From assembly GCF_005233845.1 (NCBI RefSeq), contig NZ_SZQL01000009.1:1-64000 (forward strand): a DNA stretch of 64,000 nt, written 5' to 3'. A program made the translations under genes and the position numbers. Positions 17,116 to 25,851 of the stretch are shown piece by piece. Source of the DNA: Ilyomonas limi. Its GTDB lineage: Bacteria > Bacteroidota > Bacteroidia > Chitinophagales > Chitinophagaceae. Within the stretch, counting starts at the first letter, position 1; each line of letters opens with the position of its first letter. Under the pieces are notes generated by a model, which was not told where the DNA came from, made no database searches, and was given only the letters and a program-made list of their open reading frames with translations.

Positions 17116-19497
17116 ATGATTTTAAAAGTGTGGTTAATGATTGCTAAAATTAACCGGGTTGAAAAGCGGAAAATTCAAAAGCAATGCTGTAAATGGGTGG
17201 CTTTTGCCTGCTTGTTATTCATTATAAAAGATAATGGTGTAGCACAGACGGGTTCTTTAGCTAATTATGTTAATCCGTTCATCGGTGCCAGCACCAGTGC
17301 TGGTAAAGCCGGCATTTATCACGGCTTAGGCAAAACATTTCCGGGTGCTACTACGCCTTATGGAATGGTGCAGGTAAGCCCGAATACGATTACCGGCGGC
17401 GACAACGGCTCCGGCTATAGTTATGAGCACACAAGCATTGAAGGTTTCGCTTTTACACAAATGAGTGGCATTGGTTGGTATGGAGATTTAGGTAATTTTT
17501 TAGTGATGCCCACCACCGGCGCATTAAAAACTTCTTCCGGTAAGTTAAACGACGCACCGCGCACCGGCTATCGTTCACGGTATGATAAAAACAGCGAAAA
17601 AGCATCTGCCGGTTATTATTCCGTGAATCTTACAGATTATAACATTAAAGCAGAAATGACAGCAGCGCCACACAGTGGTATGTTACGTTTTACTTTTCCA
17701 CAAAATGACCAATCACGCGTACAAATAGATTTAGCCAGGAGAGTGGGCGGTACCTCCACATCGCAATATGTAAAAGTGGTAGATAACCATACCATTGAAG
17801 GCTGGATGAGATGTACGCCTGATGGGGGCGGCTGGGGCAATGGTGATGGCCATGCAGACTATACCGTTTATTTCTATGTACAGTTCAGTAAGCCTTTCGT
17901 AAATACAGGTGTCTGGAGTGCCGATATACCCGCCACTGCCAGCCGCAAACTGGAAGCTGTAGAAAGTGCTTATTATCAGCAGTGGACAGCCAACGCGCAG
18001 GTATTAAAAAATGTAAAGGAAAAAGAAGGGAAACACTTAGGCTTCTATACCGAGTTTGGAACAAAAAAGGGCGAGCAGGTATTGATGAAAGCCGGGATTT
18101 CTTTTGTAAGTATAAACGGTGCTAAAAAGAATTTAGAAGCTGAAATTAAAGACTGGAACTTTGAACAGGTCCATAACCATGCTGTTGCTTTATGGAATAG
18201 CGCATTAAATAAAATACAAATTGCAGGTGCTACACCCGGGCAGGATACCGTATTTTATACCGCCCTATATCATACCATGATTGACCCGCGTGTAGTAACC
18301 GATGTTGATGGTAATTATACCGGAGGTGATAAAAAAATACATCAGGCAACGGGCTTTCAAAAGCGTACTATTTTTAGCGGCTGGGATGTGTTTCGCAGCC
18401 AGTTTCCACTGCAAACAATCATTAATCCTGCATTGGTAAATGACATGATTAATTCGCTTGTAACACTGGCAGATGAAAGTGGCAATCATTACCTTGAAAG
18501 ATGGGAATTGCTGAATGCATACAGCGGTTGCATGTTGGGTAATCCTGCTGTAGTGGTATTGGCAGATGCTTATATGAAAGGCATTCGGGATTATGATGTT
18601 AACAAAGCATATCAATATGCTGTGAATACCAATGAAAAGTTTGGTAACGGCACCTTAGGTTATACCACCGATGTTTCCATCGCGAAAACATTGGAATATG
18701 CATTTGACGACTGGTGCTTATCACAAATGGCAGATGCCTTAGGAAAAAAAGAAGATGCCAAAAAATATGAAGCACGTAGTAAAGATTATAAAAATATCTG
18801 GGACTCTACACATCACTGGTTTCGTCCGCGCAAAGCAGATGGCAGTTGGGAACCGTGGCCCCAGGAAGGCAGGCTGGCAGACTGGTATGGCACGTTTGAA
18901 ACCAATCCTTATCAGCAAGGTTGGTTTGTGCCACATGATGTGGATGGCATGGTGCAACTGATGGGCGGTAAAGAAAAAGTAATTGCAGATTTAGAATCTT
19001 TCTTTGATAAAACACCCAGGTCCTTTAGCTGGAATGCGTATTACAACCATGCCAATGAGCCGGTGCACCATGTACCGTTTTTATTCAATCGTTTGGGCGC
19101 TCCCTGGCTTACGCAAAAGTGGACACGTATCATTTGCGACAGTGCTTATCATAATTCAGTAGAAGGGTTGGTGGGCAATGAAGATGTAGGGCAAATGTCT
19201 GCGTGGTATGTACTTGCCTCTGTTGGTTTGCATCCGGTGTGCCCCGGCAGTACACGTTATGAAATTACCAGTCCTTTATTTGCTGCATCCAAATTGAAAG
19301 TGGTAAAGGATAAACAACAAAATACATTTACGGTGATTGCTAAAAATAATTCGCCCCGGAATATCTATATACAAGGTGCAACATTAAACGGAAAGCCTTA
19401 TCCGTATTGCTATATAGACTATAACGATATTGCTGCCGGCGGCACCCTGGAATTAACAATGGGAGATCAACCCAACAAAAGCTGGGGCGTAAATTGA
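17116..19497 (+). CDS. GH92 alpha-mannosidase (first copy)
   Basis: This 793-residue protein has GH92 motifs throughout: YVNPFIGAS and FPGATTPYGMVQVSPNT near the N-terminus, LEYAFDDWC in the catalytic (alpha/alpha)6 domain, and GNEDVGQMSAWYV near the C-terminus with conserved acidic residues. The Glu in FETNPYQQGWFVPHD aligns with the general acid of characterised GH92 enzymes. Members are Ca-dependent inverting exo-alpha-mannosidases. The His-Glu pair associated with alpha-1,2 specificity is missing because the segment before NHANEPVHH is shorter than usual, so another linkage is likely. The start is uncertain (17116 or 17137); the hydrophobic signal lies unusually far in, around residues 26-44, ending GVAQ. 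Confidence 0.9.
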   Translation: MILKVWLMIAKINRVEKRKIQKQCCKWVAFACLLFIIKDNGVAQTGSLANYVNPFIGASTSAGKAGIYHGLGKTFPGATTPYGMVQVSPNTITGGDNGSGYSYEHTSIEGFAFTQMSGIGWYGDLGNFLVMPTTGALKTSSGKLNDAPRTGYRSRYDKNSEKASAGYYSVNLTDYNIKAEMTAAPHSGMLRFTFPQNDQSRVQIDLARRVGGTSTSQYVKVVDNHTIEGWMRCTPDGGGWGNGDGHADYTVYFYVQFSKPFVNTGVWSADIPATASRKLEAVESAYYQQWTANAQVLKNVKEKEGKHLGFYTEFGTKKGEQVLMKAGISFVSINGAKKNLEAEIKDWNFEQVHNHAVALWNSALNKIQIAGATPGQDTVFYTALYHTMIDPRVVTDVDGNYTGGDKKIHQATGFQKRTIFSGWDVFRSQFPLQTIINPALVNDMINSLVTLADESGNHYLERWELLNAYSGCMLGNPAVVVLADAYMKGIRDYDVNKAYQYAVNTNEKFGNGTLGYTTDVSIAKTLEYAFDDWCLSQMADALGKKEDAKKYEARSKDYKNIWDSTHHWFRPRKADGSWEPWPQEGRLADWYGTFETNPYQQGWFVPHDVDGMVQLMGGKEKVIADLESFFDKTPRSFSWNAYYNHANEPVHHVPFLFNRLGAPWLTQKWTRIICDSAYHNSVEGLVGNEDVGQMSAWYVLASVGLHPVCPGSTRYEITSPLFAASKLKVVKDKQQNTFTVIAKNNSPRNIYIQGATLNGKPYPYCYIDYNDIAAGGTLELTMGDQPNKSWGVN

Positions 19498-19531
19498 TTC
19501 AATCATTTTTTTAGTTTTTTCTTATAATTTT

Positions 19532-19561
19532 TTTGCAAAAACGATTTTTCAACTACTTTTA
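19532..19561 (+). promoter_or_regulatory. Candidate promoter of the ECF sigma gene
   Basis: TTTG at 19532-19535 is followed after 18 bases by TACTTTTA at 19554-19561, a 7-of-8 match to TAnnTTTG. The spacing fits the Bacteroidota housekeeping promoter. The ATG follows 20 bases later at 19582. The stretch between the boxes contains AAAACGATTTTT, a CG-centred near-palindrome that could be an operator. Confidence 0.4.
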
Positions 19562-19581
19562 GCACATAAAACGATTGATAT

Positions 19582-20139
19582 ATGCCCGAAACGATGTCCA
19601 GCTATTCTCATTATACCGAAGAAGAATTGCTGAAGCTTGCCAAGCAAAAAAATGACCAAAAAGCTTTTGATGAAATTTATTACCGATGCAAACCTGCCCT
19701 GATAGATAATGCTTACAAAAAACTGCAATCACGCGAGAGTGCTGAAGATCTGGTGCATGATATTTTCTTAAGCTTATATACCAAAACCGAAGTGCTCGAA
19801 TTCACCGTTTCTTTAAAAGCTTATCTCCATACGGCGTTAAAATACAAGGTGCAAAATGAACTGCGCAACAAAATGGTACGGGAAAGGCATAAGCGGTTTC
19901 TTTTTTTTAGCCCCAATTGCAAAAACGATTTTGCATCTAATCTGGAATATTCGGAATGTAAAAAGAGAGTAGATTCTACCATTGCTTCCCTGCCGTATAA
20001 ATGCCGCCAGGTATTTATGATGAGCCGGGAATATGACTACTCTTATAAGGATATTTCGGGCAATTTGGGAATCTCCGTCAGCACCGTTGAAAAGCATATA
20101 TCCAAAGCATTAAAAGTGCTTCGGGATAATGTGCTGTAA
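19582..20139 (+). CDS. ECF-type RNA polymerase sigma-70 factor
   Basis: The 185-residue protein has sigma region 2 at about residues 22-95 (SRESAEDLVHDIFLSLY is the region 2.2-type motif) and region 4 at 130-183 with the HTH in YKDISGNLGISVSTVEKHI. It belongs to the Bacteroidota ECF group that normally works with a FecR-type anti-sigma factor and a SusC carrying an N-terminal STN domain. Neither FecR nor an STN extension is present anywhere in this window, so the signal input is unknown. It lies between the two GH92 genes and is the likely local activator of the mannose-glycan genes, perhaps under its own promoter. Confidence 0.9.
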   Translation: MPETMSSYSHYTEEELLKLAKQKNDQKAFDEIYYRCKPALIDNAYKKLQSRESAEDLVHDIFLSLYTKTEVLEFTVSLKAYLHTALKYKVQNELRNKMVRERHKRFLFFSPNCKNDFASNLEYSECKKRVDSTIASLPYKCRQVFMMSREYDYSYKDISGNLGISVSTVEKHISKALKVLRDNVL

Positions 20140-20222
20140 CAATGAAATATAATCAGTTGCAAACTCATTTTTTGCCTACTTAGCCGCCGCTTCCTTTTAC
20201 TCATCATTGCCATATTTACATC

Positions 20223-22499
20223 ATGAAATATCAAGTCAAATACAGCCTTCTTCTTGTCTGTTTAATTATCAACACAGCGCTTATATACGCTCAGCAACCC
20301 AATCTGGTAAAGTATGTAAACACCTTACAAGGTACCAACTCTAAGTTTGAGTTAAGCTGGGGCAATACCTATCCAACAGTTGCGCTTCCTTTTGGTATGA
20401 ATACCTGGAGTGCACAAACCGGCAGGAATGGCGATGGCTGGAAGTACCAGTATTTCTTGGATTCCATTCGCGGCTTTCAGCAGGTACATCAATGCAGTTC
20501 CTGGACAAATGATTACAATGTTTTTTCCCTAATGCCGGTAACTGGTAAACTGGTAGTGAGTGATGTAGAAAGATCAGCCAGATTCAGTCATCAAAACGAG
20601 ATTGCGAAACCCAATTATTATAGCGTAAAATTTAATAATGGCATTACCACCGAAATAGCACCTACAGAGCGCAGTGCACACCTGCGATTCTCTTTTCCTA
20701 AGAAACAGAATGCTTATGTTGTTTTGGATGGCTATACCAAAATGAGTAGTGTAAAAATCATCCCGGAAGAAAGAAAGATTGTGGGCTGGGTATATAATGG
20801 CTACTTTGTGGACAGCAGTTTGAAAAGCTATTTTGTTGTACAATTCGATCAGCCTATTGTTGCTTATGGCACCTGGGAAAATGTAAACAACGCCACCACT
20901 GCCAATAATCAGCAAGATGAGGGAAAAGGCATTGGCGCTTATATTCAATTCAAGCCCGGCAGTATTGTTCAGGCAAAAGTTACTTCCTCTTACATCAGTC
21001 CCGAACAAGCGCAAACTGCTTTGGATAATGAGTTGGGTAAATACAAAACGCTGGATGAAACCAAAGCTGCTGCTTACACAATATGGAATGACGTATTGAA
21101 CAAAATTTTAGTAGAAGGCGGCACGGAAGAAGAAAAAGCTACTTTTTATTCTTGCCTCTTCAGAGCCTCGCTTTTTTCCAGAATGTTTTATGAAATAGAT
21201 AAAAGCGGCAAGCCTTATTACCGCAGTCCTTACGACAGTAAAGTGCATGAGGGTTATATGTACACTGACAATGGCTTTTGGGATACTTTCCGTGGTGAAC
21301 TTCCACTTCATAATATCTTATATCCTACCATGCAGGGTCGTTATATGCAAGCCCTGCTTGCTGCACAACAACAATGCGGCTGGTTGCCTTCCTGGTCTTT
21401 CCCACGCGAAACAGGCGGTATGCTGGGCAATCATGCGATCTCCATATTAACCGATGCCTGGGTAAAAGGCATCAGAACGTTTAGTCCGGATAGTGCGTTG
21501 AAGGCTTATTTACATGAAGCCACCAACAAAGGTCCGTGGGGTGGCGCTAATGGTCGCGCCGGCTGGAAAGACTATTATTCGCTGGGTTATGTGGCTTTTC
21601 CGCAAAGCTCCGGCTCTACTTCGCAAACCTTGGAATATGCGTATGACGACTGGTGTGGCTATCACCTGGCAGACCTTACCAACAACTCTTTTTATAAAGA
21701 AGTTTTTAGCAGGCAGCTATACAATTATAAAAATGTGTATGATAGTGTAACCGGCTTTATGCGTGGTCGTGGCGAAGATGGGAAATGGACAGCAGATTTT
21801 GACCCCTATAAATGGGGCGGGCCTTACACCGAAGGCAATGCATGGCATTGGCAATGGTCGGTTTTTCACGATATAGAAGGGCTGATGAAACTGATGGGTG
21901 GTGAAGAAAAATTCTCCCAAAAATTAGATGCTGTTTGGACTGAGCCTAATACCGTAAATGTTGGCTACTATGGCAGTATGATTCATGAGATGAAAGAAAT
22001 GCAGCTCATTAATATGGGGCAGTATGCACATGGCAACCAACCCATCCAGCACATGATTTATCTGTATGATTATTGCCGTCAGCCATGGAAAACACAGCAG
22101 CATATTCGCGAAGTAATGGATAAAATTTACAACGCTACACCGAACGGTTTGCCCGGCGATGATGACCAGGGACAAACATCGAGCTGGTATGTGTTGAGTG
22201 CAATGGGCTTTTATAGTGTTTGCCCCGGTACCGATCAGTACGCAATAGGTAGTCCGGTGTTTAATAAAATAACGCTCACATTAGAGAATGGCAATAAGTT
22301 CATCATCGAAGCGACTCACAACAGCAAAAGCAATGTGTATATTCAATCTGCTTCACTAAATGGAAAAGAGTACACTCACAACTATATTACACATGCTGAT
22401 ATAACTAGTGGCGGCACACTGCATTTTGAAATGAGTAACACACCAAATAAAGAAAGAGGTATCGGGGATGAAGACAAGCCATTCTCTTTATCAAAATAA
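20223..22499 (+). CDS. GH92 alpha-1,2-mannosidase-like (second copy)
   Basis: The 758-residue protein has a signal peptide ending IYAQQ (about residue 23). GH92 motifs: YVNTLQGTNSKFELSWGNTYP at the start, LEYAYDDWC, FVGDD-like region here GDDDQGQTSSWYV, and the acid Glu in YTEGNAWHW. Counting from that Glu, a His-Glu pair (in MIHEMKEM) falls 51-52 residues later and the acidic triplet GDDD 109-111 residues later. This is the same spacing as remembered for the alpha-1,2-mannosidase BT3990 (E533, H584/E585, D642/D644). It is therefore a probable alpha-1,2-mannosidase acting in the periplasm, upstream of a SusD gene by about 100 bp. Confidence 0.9.
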   Translation: MKYQVKYSLLLVCLIINTALIYAQQPNLVKYVNTLQGTNSKFELSWGNTYPTVALPFGMNTWSAQTGRNGDGWKYQYFLDSIRGFQQVHQCSSWTNDYNVFSLMPVTGKLVVSDVERSARFSHQNEIAKPNYYSVKFNNGITTEIAPTERSAHLRFSFPKKQNAYVVLDGYTKMSSVKIIPEERKIVGWVYNGYFVDSSLKSYFVVQFDQPIVAYGTWENVNNATTANNQQDEGKGIGAYIQFKPGSIVQAKVTSSYISPEQAQTALDNELGKYKTLDETKAAAYTIWNDVLNKILVEGGTEEEKATFYSCLFRASLFSRMFYEIDKSGKPYYRSPYDSKVHEGYMYTDNGFWDTFRGELPLHNILYPTMQGRYMQALLAAQQQCGWLPSWSFPRETGGMLGNHAISILTDAWVKGIRTFSPDSALKAYLHEATNKGPWGGANGRAGWKDYYSLGYVAFPQSSGSTSQTLEYAYDDWCGYHLADLTNNSFYKEVFSRQLYNYKNVYDSVTGFMRGRGEDGKWTADFDPYKWGGPYTEGNAWHWQWSVFHDIEGLMKLMGGEEKFSQKLDAVWTEPNTVNVGYYGSMIHEMKEMQLINMGQYAHGNQPIQHMIYLYDYCRQPWKTQQHIREVMDKIYNATPNGLPGDDDQGQTSSWYVLSAMGFYSVCPGTDQYAIGSPVFNKITLTLENGNKFIIEATHNSKSNVYIQSASLNGKEYTHNYITHADITSGGTLHFEMSNTPNKERGIGDEDKPFSLSK

Positions 22500-22602
22500 T
22501 TTATAAAAATTAATAGGGGTTGTATCTCCTCTTAGTGACAACCTGTAGTACCGGCTACTGATACATACACGAATATCAAACCATTTTATAAACTGCTGTT
22601 AT

Positions 22603-24306
22603 ATGAAAAAAGTATTCTTTAGTGCTGCCATTATTGCCTGCTTTTTTGCTGCATGCACAAAGGAAAACTTTCTTGATCAGACTACTACTACAGATCTTAA
22701 TGAAGAGACTGTGTTTAGTGATAGTGCACGGTCAATGGATTTCTTAGCTAATATCTATTCTGGTATTGGTTTTAGTTCCGATTTATCCCGTTTCAATGGC
22801 GCAGCCGGTTTAGATGCCTGCTCCGATGAAGCAGAAGGTCCGTTGTCTGCCAGTATTACTACTTACAACCAGTTTGCAACAGGTGCTGTAAGTGCTTATA
22901 GTATTGCTACTGATGCATGGAGTACATCTTACACACAAATACGGGCGGTTAACCAGTTTTTACATCATTTACCAACCATTCCTTTCAACGATTTATTGCG
23001 TAAAAGAACACAGGGAGAAGCCCTTTTTTTACGTGCATGGTATTACGATATTTTATTAAAACATTATGGTGGTATTCCATTGGTTGGTGATACTATTTAT
23101 ACCACAAAAGATAAGATAAGTACAGTAAGAAATACGTATGAAGAATGCGTCAATTATATCACTGCGCAATGCGATGCAGCGGCAGCACTGTTACCTACCA
23201 GTTACAGCGGTTTGGATTATGGCAGAATCACCAAAGGTGCCTGCCTGGCATTAAAAGCCCGTGTATTGTTGTATGCTGCCAGCCCGCTGTTTAACGGCGG
23301 TGGTAATACAGAAGACGCATCCTTAAAAGCGATTGTCGGTTATCCTGTTTACAATGCCAATCGCTGGAAGCTCGCAGCCGATGCCGCCAGGGCGGTAATG
23401 GATTTGGGTGCTTATAGTTTACATCAAAATGCGTCTAAGCCGGGCTATGGTTTTTACGAATTATTTCAGCTACGCAAAAACGAAGAATACATTTTAGCCC
23501 GCATGAATCCTAATAATAAAGACCTGGAAAATCTGTGGCGTCCGCCATCCCGTGGTGGCAGCACAACGAGTGGTTCTTTTCCGTATCAGAATCTGGTAGA
23601 TGCTTTTGAAATGGGTAATGGTAAAGCCATCAGCGATCCCGAATCTGGTTATGATCCTGCAAATCCATACGCCAACAGAGATCCGCGCCTGAATTATACC
23701 GTTACGCATAATTTATCCAGTATTTATGTGGCCTATGGCGATTTATCGCCGGTTTATACCTATGATGGCGAGCCAAATGGTGATGGCTTTGGGGTGGGCA
23801 CGCCAACCGGTTATTATGGTAATAAGATGTGCAGTGATGATGTGGTGCCTAATTATTTTTTTCATGATTCGCCACGTTGTTTACCCTTAATGCGCTTTGC
23901 AGATATTCTATTGATGTATGCCGAAGCAATGAATGAATGGGGCGGACCAACGCAGGAAGTATATGAAGCGGTAGAAGCTATTCGCCAGCGTGCCGGATTG
24001 AATCCCTATCAGTTGCCAACCGGCTTGTCACAGGATGCAATGCGCAACGTAATTCAGCATGAAAGAAGAGTAGAGTTTGCTTTTGAAACGCAGCGTTTTT
24101 GGGATGTGCGCCGCTGGAAAATTGCAGAGCAAACCGATACACAAATGATGACCGGCATGCGTGTAAAAAGGAATGCGGACGGTACTTATACTTACATGGT
24201 TGTGGACGTGCGTAAACACAGTTTCAGACCGGCAATGTATCTGTGGCCCATTCCGCAAAGTGAGACCGCAAAATCAACTGACTTAGTGCAAAACCCTGGT
24301 TATTAA
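22603..24306 (+). CDS. SusD/RagB-family surface glycan-binding lipoprotein (first copy)
   Basis: The 567-residue protein has a lipoprotein signal ending FFAACTK, with Cys about 18 as the lipidation site. The N-terminal TPR-like SusD part contains RTQGEALFLRAWYYDILLKHYGGIPLV (shown here in two halves: FLRAWYYD and KHYGGIPL), and the C-terminal part contains NRDPRLNYTV and RRVEFAFETQRFWDVRRWK, all typical of RagB/SusD. SusD covers a SusC transporter and captures oligosaccharide at the cell surface. It is unusual in being followed not by SusC but by two small lipoprotein genes and only then by SusC. It is clearly related to the second SusD at 28950. Confidence 0.94.
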   Translation: MKKVFFSAAIIACFFAACTKENFLDQTTTTDLNEETVFSDSARSMDFLANIYSGIGFSSDLSRFNGAAGLDACSDEAEGPLSASITTYNQFATGAVSAYSIATDAWSTSYTQIRAVNQFLHHLPTIPFNDLLRKRTQGEALFLRAWYYDILLKHYGGIPLVGDTIYTTKDKISTVRNTYEECVNYITAQCDAAAALLPTSYSGLDYGRITKGACLALKARVLLYAASPLFNGGGNTEDASLKAIVGYPVYNANRWKLAADAARAVMDLGAYSLHQNASKPGYGFYELFQLRKNEEYILARMNPNNKDLENLWRPPSRGGSTTSGSFPYQNLVDAFEMGNGKAISDPESGYDPANPYANRDPRLNYTVTHNLSSIYVAYGDLSPVYTYDGEPNGDGFGVGTPTGYYGNKMCSDDVVPNYFFHDSPRCLPLMRFADILLMYAEAMNEWGGPTQEVYEAVEAIRQRAGLNPYQLPTGLSQDAMRNVIQHERRVEFAFETQRFWDVRRWKIAEQTDTQMMTGMRVKRNADGTYTYMVVDVRKHSFRPAMYLWPIPQSETAKSTDLVQNPGY

Positions 24307-24334
24307 TCAAATCTTTTCCGATAAATAAAAGCTT

Positions 24335-24772
24335 ATGAAAGCGGCTGTACAATATCTGCTCCTGTTGCTATTCAGCATTATCTTTTTTACATCGTGCAAA
24401 ACAACAAAAGATGTACTGGTAGAACCACAAAAAGACCTGAATGGTACCTGGAAAATTGTAATGGTGACACGCAATACAGTTGACATTACCGAGTATATAG
24501 ACTCTTCTGGTTTTCGCCTTACACTGGCAAATGATAATACGTACACGTTGCAAAGCAATAATATCCCATTCGTGGTAAACAGCAATGGCAAATGGTCGGT
24601 TGATGATCCGCAATATCCTTACAATCTTTCTTTCAATCCAACAGACAGTAGCAGCACATTCACCGGCAGTATCGGCACGCCTGCATCTAAAGGATTGCGC
24701 AATCTCGAGGTAACCTTCAGCCCCGGCTGCCGTGCCAATAGTTATGTATATACGTTCGAAAAAATTCAGTGA
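24335..24772 (+). CDS. Small DUF5004-like lipoprotein
   Basis: This is a 145-residue protein with a lipobox ending FFTSC (Cys near 21). The mature part starts with a lipocalin-like strand pattern DLNGTWKIVMVTRN, then FRLTLANDNTYTL and a final VYTFEKIQ, matching DUF5004-type lipocalin-fold proteins linked to SusC/SusD loci. It is probably anchored at the outer membrane and contributes to surface glycan binding or complex assembly. It sits 29 bp after SusD and 13 bp before the next gene, so these are one transcript. The DUF assignment is from motif memory, not from a search. Confidence 0.65.
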   Translation: MKAAVQYLLLLLFSIIFFTSCKTTKDVLVEPQKDLNGTWKIVMVTRNTVDITEYIDSSGFRLTLANDNTYTLQSNNIPFVVNSNGKWSVDDPQYPYNLSFNPTDSSSTFTGSIGTPASKGLRNLEVTFSPGCRANSYVYTFEKIQ

Positions 24773-24785
24773 TAAAAATTGATGT

Positions 24786-25784
24786 ATGCAGGTATCTACA
24801 CCAAAGAATAAAAAATCATTCAGGCATAAAATATATTTCGCGCTGTTCATCGTTTTTGCAGGGCTTGTTATTGCAGCCTGTGTATCTACTATAACCATCT
24901 TAAGCCAGGATTCATTAGTAACGCCGGGCGATACGGCTCATATGGTTATTAATCTTCAATGGGCTGCTACCAACTACGACCGTAATGACCGGCAAGTTGT
25001 AGGCATTTGCGTTCCTAAGGGCTGGAATGCTGCGCAGAATACCACGATGACTTATAAAAGCGATGTAGGCGATGGTAAGATGGTATTGATACCTGATGGT
25101 ATTACCGATCCGGCAACCGGTTTATCTTATCCAGCCGCTTTTACAAAGAAGTTTGGAATTGGTCCTAATTACATCAATGATATGGAATGGGTTGCCTTTT
25201 GGTCTGATGTAAAATTGAGTGTAGCCAATCAGTCAACCGTTAATGGACAAATCTATATCAACATCAAAACAAGCACGGATAACCTAAGCTTTAAACCGGG
25301 CTATGCCATGTGCGAAGATGAGGACGGATTATCTGATGCTAACTCTGGTTATTATACCAGTTTATTTGGCGATTGTATGCTGGTGGCTACACCTGATGCA
25401 GATGACATACAGGACTTTTGTAATCCGCAGATTGGTGTTGCCGATCCTGCCAGTGCTACCGATAATGATATTGTTACCATCACTTACAACGGCAGTTTAG
25501 ATACTTCCAGCCTATCGCACGCGACTGACATTTATTTCTGCGCTAAAGGTTATACTGCCACCGGCGAAGTGATAGATCTATGTCAGCAAACAGATGCTAC
25601 AAAGCTTACACTTTCCGGCTTGCAGCAATGGCGCATAGATTTTTGGCCGAAGAAATTATTCAACCTGCAGCAAGGGCAAAGTCTTTCAAAGATTGAATAC
25701 TATTTCACAAATAAAGAAGGGACTATTAAAACAGGATATGGTAATACCGCCGATCCTTTTAAATACATTTTTAAATGTAAATGA
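24786..25784 (+). CDS. DUF4961-like surface lipoprotein
   Basis: The 332-residue protein has an N-terminal basic stretch, a hydrophobic segment and a lipobox ending LVIAACV (Cys near 32). Residues 40-210 contain alternating strands with PGDTAHMVINLQW, ICVPKGWNAA and FGDCMLVATP; the last 110 residues form a separate beta-sandwich. The pattern resembles DUF4961 proteins, which often sit beside DUF5004 and SusC/SusD genes and are thought to be surface glycan-binding proteins. Cysteines in CEDEDG, GDC and DFCNP may form disulfides. No catalytic site is visible. It lies 68 bp before the susC gene. Confidence 0.62.
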   Translation: MQVSTPKNKKSFRHKIYFALFIVFAGLVIAACVSTITILSQDSLVTPGDTAHMVINLQWAATNYDRNDRQVVGICVPKGWNAAQNTTMTYKSDVGDGKMVLIPDGITDPATGLSYPAAFTKKFGIGPNYINDMEWVAFWSDVKLSVANQSTVNGQIYINIKTSTDNLSFKPGYAMCEDEDGLSDANSGYYTSLFGDCMLVATPDADDIQDFCNPQIGVADPASATDNDIVTITYNGSLDTSSLSHATDIYFCAKGYTATGEVIDLCQQTDATKLTLSGLQQWRIDFWPKKLFNLQQGQSLSKIEYYFTNKEGTIKTGYGNTADPFKYIFKCK

Positions 25785-25851
25785 TGCTTTGATATAAGGC
25801 TTATTTACTGCTGCTTACTTAACTACTTATACATATACAAAGGTTTGCTGT

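Noticed and set aside
19568-19577. AAACGATTGA upstream of the ECF sigma gene as a further LacI site
   Set aside because: Only the left half matches and there is no symmetric right half; it belongs to the mannose-glycan locus, away from the second LacI gene.
20223-22499. GH92 second copy as a mannose-phosphate uncapping enzyme because of Gln in HGNQP
   Set aside because: The residue replaced by Gln in those enzymes is the general acid, which I place in YTEGNAWHW and which is Glu here.
22518-22543. GGTTGT/ACAACC hairpin as a terminator between GH92 and susD
   Set aside because: Only six base pairs, a 14-base loop and no T-tract.
24368-24898. 176-residue minus-strand frame
   Set aside because: It is the antisense shadow of the DUF5004- and DUF4961-like genes and has no signal or domain.
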